Of a DNA stretch of 64,000 nt, positions 53,654-64,000 are shown piece by piece; positions within the stretch are counted from its first letter, which is position 1, and each line of letters begins with the position of its first letter. A program made the translations under genes and the position numbers. This DNA comes from Alphaproteobacteria bacterium (GTDB lineage Bacteria; Pseudomonadota; Alphaproteobacteria; Caulobacterales; Hyphomonadaceae): contig JAGWYJ010000003.1 in NCBI GenBank assembly GCA_018969425.1, forward strand, positions 1-64,000, in the 5' to 3' direction. The notes beneath the pieces were generated by a model. The model saw nothing but the letters and a program-made list of their open reading frames with translations. It did not search any database and was not told the origin of the DNA.

Positions 53654-54979
53654 TCACAGATCTTGATCGGTCTGAACATCCGGACCACCGGTCAAACCGC
53701 TTCGGCTGCGAGATGCTGCGCGGCCGACCAGATCAGCCACAAACCGAATGTGGGCCCTCAGGCGATAGAGATCATCGGTAAATGACAGGGGTACCTGAAT
53801 TCGGGATGCGTCGACCTGCAGCGCATGGAGTCTCTCAAGGACCTCCTCACGCTCCTCCAGGGTCCCGGCCGATCGGCCAGCCGCCTCGAGATCTCGAAGG
53901 TGCCTGTACCAGACATAAATCTTTCTCCGGATCCGCCATCGGTAAATAGGCGGAGAGGCGCGCACCAGAGGGAAAATCAGTGTCGCCAGAGGAATAATGA
54001 ACACCCACGCCCGTTCAAGAAAATTGGCGACATCAAAAGGAAAGATACGCCGAAGAACGGAGGGACCATCACGATAATAGCGATCAGCCTCTTGCGAGAG
54101 AGGAATGTCTGCGAGCTTCGGGGTAGGAAAGAAACCCGGCTCAGAGAGCATGGATCCGCTGGAGTGAGCTGAAAAAGCCGCCTCAATGAGAAGGGCCTGG
54201 ATCGCCGGATGGAGATTTTCTCGAACAACGATCTGTGCGACGGGCGAGAGAAGAACGACATCCTTGGACGGCACGTCCCGCTCAAGATCAAGAACGCCCC
54301 TGAAAAGAGTCACAGACGCGAGATAGGGGTGCCGCCGCACATATGCCGGCGCCCTCTCTAGGGACAACAGTCGAACGGATGGATCCGACGCAAGGTCCCG
54401 GATCCATGGAGCGTCCGGCGCAGCAATCACCACGGCCGCGTCCACATCCCCGGCCATGAGAGCCGAAGCGGCGGCCTGACCCGCCAGAGGAACGCCCTCG
54501 AAAGCCTCCTCATCGAGACCCACATCGTCGAATAGAACGCGCGACAGAACACGAACCCCTGAGCCTTCAGGTCCGATAGCGACTTTAAGCCCTCGCAAGT
54601 CGTCGAACTCACGCACAGTCCGACGCCCCGAATAGAACACCCATAACGGTTCGAGAAAAACAGCCCCCAGAGACCTGACGCCCTGCGTGCCGAAATCGCC
54701 GGCAAGGCCTGTCTGGACCAGCGCGATATCCGCCCCCCCGGACTTGAGGCGCCGAAGGTTATCCACAGAACCGGCTGTGCGCTCGACATCGGCGGAAACG
54801 CCGCGCTCGCGCAAGGCGACCGCGTAACGATCTGCCGCAACAGCGTAGGACCCTCCCTCTGCACCCGAAACGATACGCACGCTTCGGGGCGGAGGAGGCT
54901 CCAAAAACAACAGGGTCAGTCCGGCCACAACAAGGACGAGAAGAACCGGCGCCGCCCAGATACGGACAATTTCACGCAC
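53654..54979 (-). CDS. TAXI family TRAP-type solute-binding protein with C-terminal membrane region
   Basis: It encodes 441 aa. An N-terminal membrane segment (IWAAPVLLVLVVAGLTLLFL) anchors it. The TAXI binding domain is clear: RIVSGAEGGSYAVAADRYAV, SVDNLRRLKSGGADIALVQT, KVAIGPEGSGVRVLSRVL. After ~320 a second hydrophobic segment (AWVFIIPLATLIFPLV) and a charged C-terminal helical region follow, as in the long TAXI variant. No TRAP permease genes are adjacent, so the transport role is uncertain. Confidence 0.88.
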   Translation of the reverse strand: MREIVRIWAAPVLLVLVVAGLTLLFLEPPPPRSVRIVSGAEGGSYAVAADRYAVALRERGVSADVERTAGSVDNLRRLKSGGADIALVQTGLAGDFGTQGVRSLGAVFLEPLWVFYSGRRTVREFDDLRGLKVAIGPEGSGVRVLSRVLFDDVGLDEEAFEGVPLAGQAAASALMAGDVDAAVVIAAPDAPWIRDLASDPSVRLLSLERAPAYVRRHPYLASVTLFRGVLDLERDVPSKDVVLLSPVAQIVVRENLHPAIQALLIEAAFSAHSSGSMLSEPGFFPTPKLADIPLSQEADRYYRDGPSVLRRIFPFDVANFLERAWVFIIPLATLIFPLVRASPPIYRWRIRRKIYVWYRHLRDLEAAGRSAGTLEEREEVLERLHALQVDASRIQVPLSFTDDLYRLRAHIRFVADLVGRAASRSRSGLTGGPDVQTDQDL

Positions 54980-55018
54980 GGCGAATCTCCCGCCTATCCG
55001 CCCATCGCGCTCGTTTCC

Positions 55019-55924
55019 TCATGACCCAGGCATCTCGAAAGGGCGTTCAGGATCGTAAGGCAGGACGTCCTCAACATAGGCGCGCAATCTGTCGGTCACT
55101 GCCTGCGGATCGCCCGCAAGACGCTCCCAGGGAATCGGCGGACCGAAAGTCAGTTCGAACTCGTCGCCTTGCTTGTTCAACAGCTCATGAAACAATGTGA
55201 TATCTCTGAGCTCCTTATTAAGATCCACAAGCCGGTAGTAGAGCCAGGAGTTTCGCGCCCGCACATGCAGAGGAATGATGGGCGCCTTGTTTTTTCGGGC
55301 AAGTGAAACCCCTGTCGGGAACCACTCCTTGTCTACGAGACGGCCATCGACAAAATGAGCAAGTCGACCCGAAGGAAAAACGACCAGCATCCTTTCGGCG
55401 GCGAAAGCCGAACCCGCCCGACGGAGCGTCTCGCGGGTTTTGGCGGGCGTGCGCTTCTCATTCACCCACTCTACGGGAATGATCACATCAGCGAAATTGG
55501 GATTGACCCGGCACGCGTCAGCATTCGCGAGAATCTCGATGTCCGTTCTGACAGGCCGGAGAGCAGCCAGAACAGCTGATCCATCAGCAAGGCCGGTCGG
55601 ATGATTGGCGATCACGACAGATCGTCCGCTTGAGGGCACCTGATGACGACCCGCCACACGGACATTGAGTTCGAGAGCATTATGCAGATAGTCGAAGCAG
55701 GCATGCCCCGTTGGAAGTCTCTGAATATCATCAGCCCACTTCCTCGCCTTCTTGTAACCAAGCATCTGATAAAGGACGGGTCGGACCACTGGCCACGTCC
55801 AGTGCTGCACGAAGCTTGGGCAGCGTTCTTCGATCAGTATGTCGACTATGTGACCGTCCCGCTGCTGGGCGTCCACAAAGGCCGCGATCCGCGCGTCGGG
55901 TGTCAGATCCAGATCCTGCGGCAT
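55019..55924 (-). CDS. Lysophospholipid acyltransferase-like protein
   Basis: It encodes 301 aa from the ATG at 55924 (GGGGAGAA just upstream); the frame is open for 75 more codons without family likeness. The PlsC-type motif is VVIANHPTGLADGSAVLAAL, an H-x5-D variant of the usual H-x4-D, followed by IPVEWVNEKRTPAKTRETLR and the VVFPSGRLAHF segment. It probably acylates a lipid at the membrane. It lies 39 nt before the TAXI gene on the same strand; possible cotranscription. Confidence 0.8.
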   Translation of the reverse strand: MPQDLDLTPDARIAAFVDAQQRDGHIVDILIEERCPSFVQHWTWPVVRPVLYQMLGYKKARKWADDIQRLPTGHACFDYLHNALELNVRVAGRHQVPSSGRSVVIANHPTGLADGSAVLAALRPVRTDIEILANADACRVNPNFADVIIPVEWVNEKRTPAKTRETLRRAGSAFAAERMLVVFPSGRLAHFVDGRLVDKEWFPTGVSLARKNKAPIIPLHVRARNSWLYYRLVDLNKELRDITLFHELLNKQGDEFELTFGPPIPWERLAGDPQAVTDRLRAYVEDVLPYDPERPFEMPGS

Positions 55925-56215
55925 ACTTCTCCCCGTCTCACGATCCTCTCCGACAGACATCGGACTGCATCCGTCCTCCCCCGCGGAAACCAATAGGCAG
56001 GCGTCTGATGGACAGGTAACCACGCTGAGACGCCGCGGCAATGGCGCTCGCAGTCCAATCCGTAACCTGTCATCTGAAATAGCCATGCCTTTCCGGCGGT
56101 CGAACCATGCCCGCGCTTCGCGGACCTCGAATTTCGGCCTGTTGGACATTTAGCGACCGTTGAATGGAAAAAGACACTGGTCTAGGGCGACGGGGCCAGC
56201 CTAGAAGCCTCTGTC

Positions 56216-57346
56216 ATGACACGATTGCTCACCCTCTACAGGGATCGCTTGAAGGCTGGCCAGGTCGCCCCCGACCCGGCTCAGGAGGACGTTGTTCAGA
56301 GACTGGACGGTCTGTCCGCCGCCCTGATGCGACGATCGAAACAACTGTTCGGCCGAAAAAAGGATAGCGTCCGCGGAATTTATCTTTGGGGAGGGGTCGG
56401 CCGGGGAAAGTCTCTACTGATGGACATGTTCTTCCAGTCGATCGAGACGAATTCCAAGCGCCGGGTTCATTTTCACGATCTGATGCTTGAGACCCATGCG
56501 TTTATATTCGAGTGGAGAAGATTCGGTCCGTCAGACAGGAAACGCCACCCGGCGTTCGTCCGAGGAGCGGGGGACGATCCCATCGCTCCTGCAGCGAAGA
56601 ACATCGCACGGCAAGCCTACCTGCTGTGTCTGGATGAATTCCATGTGACGTCGATAGCCGACGCGATGATCCTGGGTCGCCTTTTTGAGCGCCTGGTGGA
56701 GTACGGAGTCGTCATCATCGCAACGTCCAATCGCCCCCCCAGAGACCTTTACGAGAACGGCATAAACCGCCAGCTCTTTATTCCATTCATAGAACGTCTG
56801 GAGACAGAGCTTGATATCGTTGAGCTGAAGTCCGCACGCGATTTCAGGCTCGAACGACTTAGGGCGGCGCCGGTGTACCACTCGCCCCTCACAAGCGCCT
56901 CAGATCGCGCCATGGACGAAGCCTTCGAAAGGCTTATCGCGGGCGAGGTCGCCGGACCGGGGTCTCTAGACGTCCAGGGTCGCACAATTCGCGTTCCCCT
57001 TCAGGCGGCGGGCGTGGCGAGATTTTCGTTCAAGGATCTGTGCGCCGCCGCCCTTGGCGCCGCGGACTACATCGCCATCTCGCGTCGATATCACACGGTT
57101 CTGGTCGACCGGACGCCCAGGCTGTCCCCCGAGAGACGAGACTGGGCGGCGCGCTTCGTCACTCTCATTGACATATTCTATGAGGCCAAGACCAAGCTTG
57201 TCATATCAGCAGACGAGGAACCTGACCGTCTTTATCCGTCCGGAGACGGCTCGTTCGAGTTTCAAAGGACGGCCAGCCGCCTTCATGAAATGCGATCCTC
57301 CGACTATCTGGGCCTGGCCAGAGCCGAGCCCGGCGTTGCCGACTGA
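56216..57346 (+). CDS. zapE: Cell division ATPase ZapE (AFG1-like)
   Basis: It encodes 376 aa. Walker A GGVGRGKSLLMDMFF is at about 60, Walker B LCLDEFHVTSIADAMIL, and the Arg-rich FATSNRPPRDLYENGINRQ-type loop (IIATSNRPPRDLYENG) follows. ZapE interacts with FtsZ and its mitochondrial relatives act in protein quality control. The start ATG at 56216 follows a 290-nt divergent gap. mdh follows, an arrangement common in alphaproteobacteria. Confidence 0.95.
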   Translation: MTRLLTLYRDRLKAGQVAPDPAQEDVVQRLDGLSAALMRRSKQLFGRKKDSVRGIYLWGGVGRGKSLLMDMFFQSIETNSKRRVHFHDLMLETHAFIFEWRRFGPSDRKRHPAFVRGAGDDPIAPAAKNIARQAYLLCLDEFHVTSIADAMILGRLFERLVEYGVVIIATSNRPPRDLYENGINRQLFIPFIERLETELDIVELKSARDFRLERLRAAPVYHSPLTSASDRAMDEAFERLIAGEVAGPGSLDVQGRTIRVPLQAAGVARFSFKDLCAAALGAADYIAISRRYHTVLVDRTPRLSPERRDWAARFVTLIDIFYEAKTKLVISADEEPDRLYPSGDGSFEFQRTASRLHEMRSSDYLGLARAEPGVAD

Positions 57347-58689
<1,343 letters not shown>

Positions 58690-58717
58690 GGACCGGGTCG
58701 AGGACTTCTTATGCTGG

Positions 58718-58752
58718 ACCTGCGTCGCGCGCATCACGCACGTGACGCAGGT
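58718..58752 (+). terminator. 12-bp hairpin after mdh, without T-tract
   Basis: ACCTGCGTC at 58718-58726 pairs with GACGCAGGT at 58744-58752, extended inward by three more pairs (one G-T). It starts ~28 nt after the mdh stop. The lack of a T-run argues for 3'-end stabilisation or Rho-assisted termination rather than classical termination. Confidence 0.35.
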
Positions 58753-58793
58753 AAGACGCCTGGAGCCCGAATTCTGTCTCGTCAGGTGTGGGG

Positions 58794-59360
58794 ATGAAGA
58801 GCCTTCCATTGTCGCTGGAGACCAGACGGCTGAGACTTGTTCAGCCGACTATGGATCATTTCAGCGCGTGGTGCGATTTCATGGCGGACGAGGAGGCTGC
58901 GCGCCATCTTGGCGGGCCGCAGGATCCATCTTCCGCCTGGCGGACCCTCGCGACCATGCGCGGATCCTGGTCTCTCCAGGGGTTCGGAATGTATTCGGTT
59001 ATCGAAAAAGCGAGCGGGGAATGGGTCGGTCGCGTGGGGCCATGGCGACCGCATGACTGGCCTGGGACAGAAGTGGGCTGGGGCGTGATACGCTCCAGAT
59101 GGGGTCAGGGGTACGCATTCGAGGCGGCCGTCGCTTCCATTGACAGCGCCATCACCCACCTCGGATGGACCGAGATCATTCATCTGATCGCCCCCGCCAA
59201 CCATCGCTCCCAATCCCTTGCAAAGGGACTGGGGGCCCAAAACCAGGGACCATGCGCTCTGCCCGGCCCGCTTCGGGCTTATCCTGTTGAAAAATGGCGG
59301 CAGACGGCGGATGAGTGGGCGAACCGTCGCTCCTCCCTTCTCCGCCAACAAGCCCCGTGA
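58794..59360 (+). CDS. GNAT family N-acetyltransferase
   Basis: It encodes 188 aa from the ATG at 58794 (a GTG at 58788 is in frame). The RimJ/RimL-like layout is clear: LSLETRRLRLVQPTMDHFSA, MYSVIEKASGEWVGRVGPWR, and the acetyl-CoA loop RSRWGQGYAFEAAVASID with ANHRSQSLAKGLGA. The acceptor substrate is unknown. Confidence 0.88.
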   Translation: MKSLPLSLETRRLRLVQPTMDHFSAWCDFMADEEAARHLGGPQDPSSAWRTLATMRGSWSLQGFGMYSVIEKASGEWVGRVGPWRPHDWPGTEVGWGVIRSRWGQGYAFEAAVASIDSAITHLGWTEIIHLIAPANHRSQSLAKGLGAQNQGPCALPGPLRAYPVEKWRQTADEWANRRSSLLRQQAP

Positions 59361-59461
59361 GCCCGAAAAGTCGAGCGACCGGCGGCCCCTTAGCGTATCA
59401 ATGGGCGGGAGCGCGATGGACAACTCTTGCGGCCTGCCCGGTGTGATCGCATAACCACGCT

Positions 59462-60871
59462 ATGACCGAGAACTCACGCACGCTTTACGACAAAATCTGG
59501 GACGCCCATCTCGTCCATGAGGACAAAGCCTCAGGCGAAGCGTTGCTGTATATTGACCTCCATCTGATCCACGAGGTGACAACGCCCCAGGCGTTTGCGG
59601 GCCTCAAGGCGAACGGACGACGCGTTCGAAGACCCGACCTGACGCTCGCAGTAGCGGACCATAACACGCCGACAGAGAATCAGGCGGCCGGGCTCGCGGG
59701 GGTTCGCGACCCTGAAGCAAGAGAGCAGCTGGAAACTCTTGAACGCAATGTATCGGAATACGGTATCCGGTTTTTTCCCATGGGTGACCTCAATAATGGG
59801 ATTGTTCACGTCGTAGGTCCTGAGCAGGGACGCACTCAACCCGGAATGACGATCGTCTGCGGGGACAGCCACACATCCACTCACGGCGCCTTTGGAGCGC
59901 TGGCGCATGGTATTGGCACTTCCGAAGTCGAGCACGTTCTCGCCACGCAGACCCTGCGGGCGAGGAAGATGAAGAACATGTCGATACGGGTGAATGGAGA
60001 ACTGGCCGCGGGCGTCGGCGCCAAGGATCTCGCCCTGCATATCATCGCCCTGATAGGAACAAATGGCGGGGCAGGTTATGTCGTCGAGTACTCGGGATCA
60101 GCAATCTCTGCATTGTCCATGGAAGGCCGGATGACGCTCTGTAACCTTTCAATCGAAGGGGGAGCGCGTGCGGGGCTGATAGCGCCCGATGAAAAGACAT
60201 TCGCCTACGTCAGAGGACGTCCTGCCGCCCCTAAAGGCGGACAATGGGAAACGGCGCTGAATGTCTGGCAAACGCTATTCTCAGATCCCGGCGCGCGTTG
60301 GGACCGAGTGATCGATGTTGACGCCTCTGACGTTCATGCAACGATCACCTGGGGAACGAGCCCTGAACAGGCGGCTCCGATCAACGGCTGCGTCCCCAGA
60401 CCCGAGGAGATCGAGGACCCTGTGAAGCGCGAGGCGGCCGTGAGGGCGCTGAACTACATGGGACTTGAGCCTGGGCAGAAGCTGCTCGGCGTTCCAATCG
60501 ACCGGGTATTCATCGGGTCCTGCACAAACTCCCGGATCGAGGACCTGAGAGCTGCGGCAGCAGTTATCCGAGGGCGGCGCGTGGCGAACGGAGTGCGGGC
60601 GATGGTCGTGCCGGGATCCGGCCTGGTAAGAGCCCAGGCCGAGGAAGAAGGTCTCGACACCCTTTTTCTGAAGGCCGGCTTCGAGTGGCGTGAGCCCGGG
60701 TGCTCCATGTGCCTGGGAATGAACCCTGATATCCTGTCGCCCCAGGAACGGTGCGCCTCAACATCCAACCGTAACTTTGAAGGACGACAGGGGCGGGGCG
60801 GACGAACTCACCTCATGAGCCCTGTTCTCGCAGCACAGGCGGCGATCGCAGGAAAGATCTCTGTCGATTAG
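59462..60871 (+). CDS. leuC: 3-isopropylmalate dehydratase large subunit
   Basis: An aconitase-family enzyme of leucine synthesis, 469 aa. The 4Fe-4S cysteines are in [11 protein letters not shown] (about residue 348) and [10 protein letters not shown] (about 411, 414). [20 protein letters not shown] and [20 protein letters not shown] are family marks. The small subunit gene leuD is not in the window, so it must lie elsewhere. Confidence 0.97.
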   Translation: MTENSRTLYDKIWDAHLVHEDKASGEALLYIDLHLIHEVTTPQAFAGLKANGRRVRRPDLTLAVADHNTPTENQAAGLAGVRDPEAREQLETLERNVSEYGIRFFPMGDLNNGIVHVVGPEQGRTQPGMTIVCGDSHTSTHGAFGALAHGIGTSEVEHVLATQTLRARKMKNMSIRVNGELAAGVGAKDLALHIIALIGTNGGAGYVVEYSGSAISALSMEGRMTLCNLSIEGGARAGLIAPDEKTFAYVRGRPAAPKGGQWETALNVWQTLFSDPGARWDRVIDVDASDVHATITWGTSPEQAAPINGCVPRPEEIEDPVKREAAVRALNYMGLEPGQKLLGVPIDRVFIGSCTNSRIEDLRAAAAVIRGRRVANGVRAMVVPGSGLVRAQAEEEGLDTLFLKAGFEWREPGCSMCLGMNPDILSPQERCASTSNRNFEGRQGRGGRTHLMSPVLAAQAAIAGKISVD

Positions 60872-60884
60872 GTCAAACGATCCC

Positions 60885-61757
60885 ATGATCCGATGGCGTC
60901 GATCATCGCATGGACGTTCGCTGAGAAACGTCATGGCGCTGGCGCTGTGGGGCGTGATGATCGCCGCGTCGACGGAGGGACCGGCCGACGACGAGCCGTC
61001 CTGGGACGAAAGGGTCTCGAATTTCACTCTTCCGGGGCCTGATAGAACATCGAACGGCTATGACGGTCCGTTCTCGATCTGGTCGACCCAATATTTCATT
61101 CCCACTGTCTCGACAGCGGATCCTGACGATCCAGACAGCCACGCTCTCCTCGACACCCGGGGCCGAGCCATCTCTCCGGAACTCAAAAGAGAGGACTGGT
61201 GTCACGGCGTTCTCCAGGGGTCCGTCCACATCAAGACGCCGACAGGCGAGATCCAGTCATACGCCTATGTGGACTCGAAAGGTCCAACCCAGGCGGACTG
61301 CGACCGCTGGCTCGGGCAACTCTCTGACGGTGTCAAACAGGCATCCCGGCGTGCACGCTTCAGACGATTGACCTCCCCTCTGGACTGCCTCGACCGGGAG
61401 CGCCCGCTAACCCCGTTCCGAACAGTCGCTGTTGACCCCGATGTCATCCCGCTGGGAAGCGTATTGTACGTCGATCGCTTAAGCGGACAGCCATTTCGCC
61501 TGAACGGCCGCGAATTCATCCATGACGGATATCTGATAGCCGACGACTATGGAGGCGCAGTCGATGGTAATCAGATCGATATGTTCACATCAGGCGAAGA
61601 AAAGACTCCCCTCCCGGCAATCGTAACGAACACTCGAAAAAATCCTGTTTCAGCGCAGATCGCCCCCCCGGATTCACTGCCGGCCATGGCCCTGAAACAG
61701 ACCCTCTCCGCCCAATGCCGGGAACAAACCGATCAATCCGCGCCTCTGGACAGGTAG
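60885..61757 (+). CDS. 3D-domain protein (MltA-like double-psi barrel), exported
   Basis: It encodes 290 aa. An N-terminal signal segment (RNVMALALWGVMIAAS) leads to a domain of unclear kind and then the 3D domain: RTVAVDPDVIPLGSVLYVDR and DGYLIADDYGGAVDGNQIDM, containing the three conserved aspartates that name it. Such domains occur in MltA-type lytic transglycosylases and related cell-wall enzymes. The whole MltA fold was not confirmed. It is 14 nt after leuC, same strand. Confidence 0.85.
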   Translation: MIRWRRSSHGRSLRNVMALALWGVMIAASTEGPADDEPSWDERVSNFTLPGPDRTSNGYDGPFSIWSTQYFIPTVSTADPDDPDSHALLDTRGRAISPELKREDWCHGVLQGSVHIKTPTGEIQSYAYVDSKGPTQADCDRWLGQLSDGVKQASRRARFRRLTSPLDCLDRERPLTPFRTVAVDPDVIPLGSVLYVDRLSGQPFRLNGREFIHDGYLIADDYGGAVDGNQIDMFTSGEEKTPLPAIVTNTRKNPVSAQIAPPDSLPAMALKQTLSAQCREQTDQSAPLDR

Positions 61758-61801
61758 GGCGCGACCTGCATCTATCGTAGGGTCCAAGGGAGATATCCAA
61801 G

Positions 61802-62962
61802 ATGAAGCGAACCCTGATTGCCGGCATTTTCGCAGTTCATTTCGTCGTTCCCGCCTTCTCCCAAACCCCTCCGCAGGCGCAACCGGCGAACCCGACGAGG
61901 ACAGATTATTCTCGCAGCGAAAACTGGCTGTGCAGGCCGGGAATCCAGCCGAACGCCTGTGAGGTTAATCTTGATACGACGGTAATTCAGGCTGACGGCT
62001 CATCTCAAGTGGAGACCTTCGCCGCAGACACGACTGCGCCGATTGACTGCTTTTATGTGTATCCAACGGTCTCTCTCGATGCGTCAGCCTACAGCGATCT
62101 CAAACCGGGACCGGAAGAGCTGAACGTCGTAAAGGCGCAGCTTGCGCGCCTGGGCTCCGTATGCCGACTTTTTGCTCCCATGTACCGTCAAGTGTCCTTA
62201 GGTGCATTACGAGCGCGAATGTCAGGGGGCCCGGCAGTGCCGGTTAATGGCACGCCCGCAGATCCCAATAACGATGTGGACGACGCATGGGCATGGTATC
62301 TGGCTAATGAGAATAAGGGACGTGGCGTGGTCATACTTGGCCACTCTCAGGGCTCAGGCCAGATCACACGCCTCATCGCGTCCAAGATCGACAGCACGCC
62401 GGTTCAGTCCCAACTCGTGTCAGCGGTTATCCTGGGTTCGACGGTCCAGAAACCGAAGACAGGCGATGTAGGAGGCACCTTTAAGTCTATTCCGACATGC
62501 ACGCGCAATGATCAGTTCGGATGCGTGATCAGCTTCTCGACTTTCCGTGAGACCCTTCCGCCTTCACCAAACGCTCTGTTTGGTCGCAATGGCAAAGAGA
62601 CCGAAGCCGTATGCGTAAATCCCGGATCGATTGAAACAGGCGAAACCGCAAATCCGAAAATCTATTTTTCCAACAATGGGAGAGAATGGGCGAAAGGTGT
62701 CAAAGTTGAGACCCCGTTCGTCGCCTTGCCAGGTCTGGTGTCGACAGCGTGCGTTAAGTCACCCTCGCACACCTATCTGGAAATGAGGATTCGGCCGCTT
62801 CCCAACGACCGTCGGTTGGCCGATCCAGGCACCGATGTGATGGCGGCTGGAAAGCCGGACCCGGCATGGGGCCTTCATCTGATCGACGCGAACATCGCGA
62901 TCGGCGATCTGGTGGATGTCCTGAAACGACAGGGACAGAACTGGCGCCAGGGACGTCGCTGA
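61802..62962 (+). CDS. DUF3089 family exported hydrolase-like protein
   Basis: It encodes 386 aa with a signal peptide (MKRTLIAGIFAVHFVVPAFS). The DUF3089 alpha/beta-hydrolase fold has a nucleophile elbow GVVILGHSQGSGQITRLI with Ser in G-H-S-Q-G. Early FYVYPTVSLDASAY and the C-terminal DANIAIGDLVDVLKRQG are typical. It may be an esterase; the substrate is unknown. An AAGGGAG ribosome site lies ~10 nt before the ATG. Confidence 0.88.
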   Translation: MKRTLIAGIFAVHFVVPAFSQTPPQAQPANPTRTDYSRSENWLCRPGIQPNACEVNLDTTVIQADGSSQVETFAADTTAPIDCFYVYPTVSLDASAYSDLKPGPEELNVVKAQLARLGSVCRLFAPMYRQVSLGALRARMSGGPAVPVNGTPADPNNDVDDAWAWYLANENKGRGVVILGHSQGSGQITRLIASKIDSTPVQSQLVSAVILGSTVQKPKTGDVGGTFKSIPTCTRNDQFGCVISFSTFRETLPPSPNALFGRNGKETEAVCVNPGSIETGETANPKIYFSNNGREWAKGVKVETPFVALPGLVSTACVKSPSHTYLEMRIRPLPNDRRLADPGTDVMAAGKPDPAWGLHLIDANIAIGDLVDVLKRQGQNWRQGRR

Positions 62963-62997
62963 TGGTCGATGGGGGCCGACCGACACCAGTGGCAACC

Positions 62998-63654
62998 TCA
63001 GAACTCCATATCGAGCTCCTCAATCTCCTCAGGCTCATTCAAGGCGTCGGAAATCCATTCGCTCATCGGAGACCAGGACATGATAAGATCCGCGTAGCTT
63101 CGCGCCCAGGGCTCCAGCTCCACGCCATACGTACGGAAGCGAGTGCAAACCGGCGCATACATGGCGTCAGCGACTGTCGGTTGACGGCCGAACAGAAAGG
63201 GCCCGCCATAGAGGGACAGACATTCACGCCAGATAGTGAGCACGCGAACAATGTCTGAACGCGCTCCGGTAAAGATCCGGAAGCCGTGGTATCGCGCCCT
63301 CAAATTCATAGGGAGGGCCGAACGAAGATTGTAAAATCCCGAATGCATCTCAGCACTCACTGACCGACAATGCGCACGGGCAATGCGCTCGGTCGGCAGA
63401 AGCCCCGCATCGGGAGCGAGCTCTTCCAGATATTCAGCTATCGCCAGGGTATCCCATACGCTCGCCCCTTCGTGGTTAAGGCGCGGAACAAGGACGGTCG
63501 GGGATAACAGGAGCAGCTCAGCTCGGTTTGCGGGATCATCGACCGGCACGCTGACCACTTTTACATCCAGCCCGGCAAGCCGGCACAGAAGCCAGGCCCT
63601 GAGCGACCAGGAGGAATAGTTCCGGCTCGAAATGGTCAAAGTGGTCTCGCCCAT
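62998..63654 (-). CDS. Glutathione S-transferase family protein
   Basis: It encodes 218 aa. The N-terminal thioredoxin-like domain starts TLTISSRNYSSWSLRAWLLC and continues LSPTVLVPRLNHEGASVWDT with LAIAEYLEE, the glutathione-binding core; Ser rather than Cys or Tyr precedes the helix. The C-terminal helical domain includes YGGPFLFGRQPTVADAMYAP with the N-capping Asp. The substrate is unknown. It diverges from phaZ at the window edge. Confidence 0.9.
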   Translation of the reverse strand: MGETTLTISSRNYSSWSLRAWLLCRLAGLDVKVVSVPVDDPANRAELLLLSPTVLVPRLNHEGASVWDTLAIAEYLEELAPDAGLLPTERIARAHCRSVSAEMHSGFYNLRSALPMNLRARYHGFRIFTGARSDIVRVLTIWRECLSLYGGPFLFGRQPTVADAMYAPVCTRFRTYGVELEPWARSYADLIMSWSPMSEWISDALNEPEEIEELDMEF

Positions 63655-63699
63655 CCGTTACCCCTTTTCAGGACGTTAATTTTGGTGTGCTATCCTATG

Positions 63700-63710
63700 C
63701 TGCACCGCAA
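63700..63710 (+). promoter_or_regulatory. Possible PhaR-type operator upstream of phaZ
   Basis: CTGC-ACC-GCAA resembles the CTGC-N3/4-GCAG consensus reported for PhaR repressors of PHA genes, with one mismatch. It lies just after a TATCCTAT segment that could be a -10. This is one short match and could be chance. Confidence 0.25.
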
Positions 63711-63782
63711 CAAGGCGGAACGGATTTCCGGTTTTAAGAAGGCCGCATATCCCTCCCGCCTGGAAAATGAGCGCGCCAAGAC

Positions 63783-64000
63783 ATGTGGTATCACCTTTAT
63801 GAGGCGCAACTTCAGGCGTCAGCGCCATTCAGAGCCGCTGCGATGGGGATGAAGAACGTTCTTGCGCGATCGAATGGAACCACGCTGGAGCGCCAGATCA
63901 TGGCGACGCTCGAGATGGCTGGAAGGGCAAGACTGACACACAGAAGACCCCCGTTTGAGATCCGCTCGGTCGAAGTTGGCGACACGGTCGCAAATATAAC
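63783..64000 (+). CDS. phaZ: Intracellular polyhydroxyalkanoate depolymerase, 5' part only
   Basis: The frame from the ATG at 63783 runs to the window edge (72 codons). MWYHLYEAQLQASAPFRAAA followed by PPFEIRSVEVGDTV matches the start of PhaZ-type depolymerases that mobilise stored polyhydroxyalkanoate. The catalytic residues lie outside the window. The call rests on the N-terminus only. Confidence 0.75.
   Translation, partial: MWYHLYEAQLQASAPFRAAAMGMKNVLARSNGTTLERQIMATLEMAGRARLTHRRPPFEIRSVEVGDTVANI

Noticed and set aside
55925-56149. 75-codon N-terminal extension of the acyltransferase
   Set aside because: It lacks likeness to the family, and the internal ATG at 55924 has GGGGAGAA just upstream.

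Overview
The window reads as a chromosomal segment of an alphaproteobacterium. The evidence is the block rplU-rpmA ... obgE-proB-proA-nadD-rsfS-rlmH-envC-ctpA-polysaccharide deacetylase-rppH, an F1 ATP synthase operon in the order atpHAGDC separate from any F0 genes, a sucC-sucD-sucA-odhB-lpdA run with mdh close by, and priA next to xerC. The long L21 with a C-terminal extension and the end-of-window gene resembling an intracellular polyhydroxyalkanoate depolymerase fit a marine heterotroph, possibly Parvularculales or Hyphomonadaceae-like. That placement is an inference from gene content only. Nearly all of the DNA is densely coding core genome. I saw no insertion sequence, prophage, CRISPR array or plasmid function.

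Layout. 1-2020: the end of a thioredoxin-like fusion protein, then a UGSC-family selenoprotein whose in-frame TGA (1715-1717) would normally split it into two small frames. 2231-8340: glutamate synthase (gltB, gltD). 8508-10485: a probably 3'-truncated TPR gene, a lipoprotein of unknown function, a stretch without a convincing gene, and tRNA-Ser(CGA) on the minus strand. 10788-21790: ribosomal proteins, Obg GTPase, proline biosynthesis, NAD biosynthesis, ribosome silencing and 23S methylation, cell-wall hydrolase control, S41 protease, RppH. 21813-27538 (minus): a DUF4188 protein and the F1 ATP synthase operon. 27834-29825 (minus): a large multidomain lipoprotein (cysteine-free redoxin, cytochrome c, copper monooxygenase-like, EF-hand). 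30096-43640: pyruvate kinase, a secreted DEDD exonuclease coupled to a 5'-nucleotidase lipoprotein, a methyltransferase, a VOC protein, priA, xerC, K+ uptake (ktrB/ktrA), an amidase and an EamA transporter. 43704-52200 (minus): lower TCA cycle genes lpdA, odhB, sucA, sucD, sucC. 52306-55924 (minus): MFS transporter, TAXI-type binding protein, acyltransferase. 56216-64000: zapE, mdh, a GNAT, leuC, a 3D-domain protein, a DUF3089 hydrolase, a GST and the start of phaZ.

How the genes work together. The central theme is carbon, nitrogen and energy metabolism. Pyruvate kinase, 2-oxoglutarate dehydrogenase, succinyl-CoA synthetase and malate dehydrogenase feed NADH production; F1 ATP synthase makes the ATP; GltBD assimilates ammonium through glutamate, which ProBA converts towards proline.

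The most unusual element is the selenoprotein at 1439-1957. It has a good ribosome binding site, an unbroken frame across the TGA, the U-G-S-C signature with a second C-x-x-C-like pair (CTTC), and a small hairpin with a GU-containing apical loop about 20 nt after the TGA. Its immediate upstream neighbour carries a thioredoxin-like domain. Together they look like a two-gene selenium-dependent redox module whose substrate is unknown.
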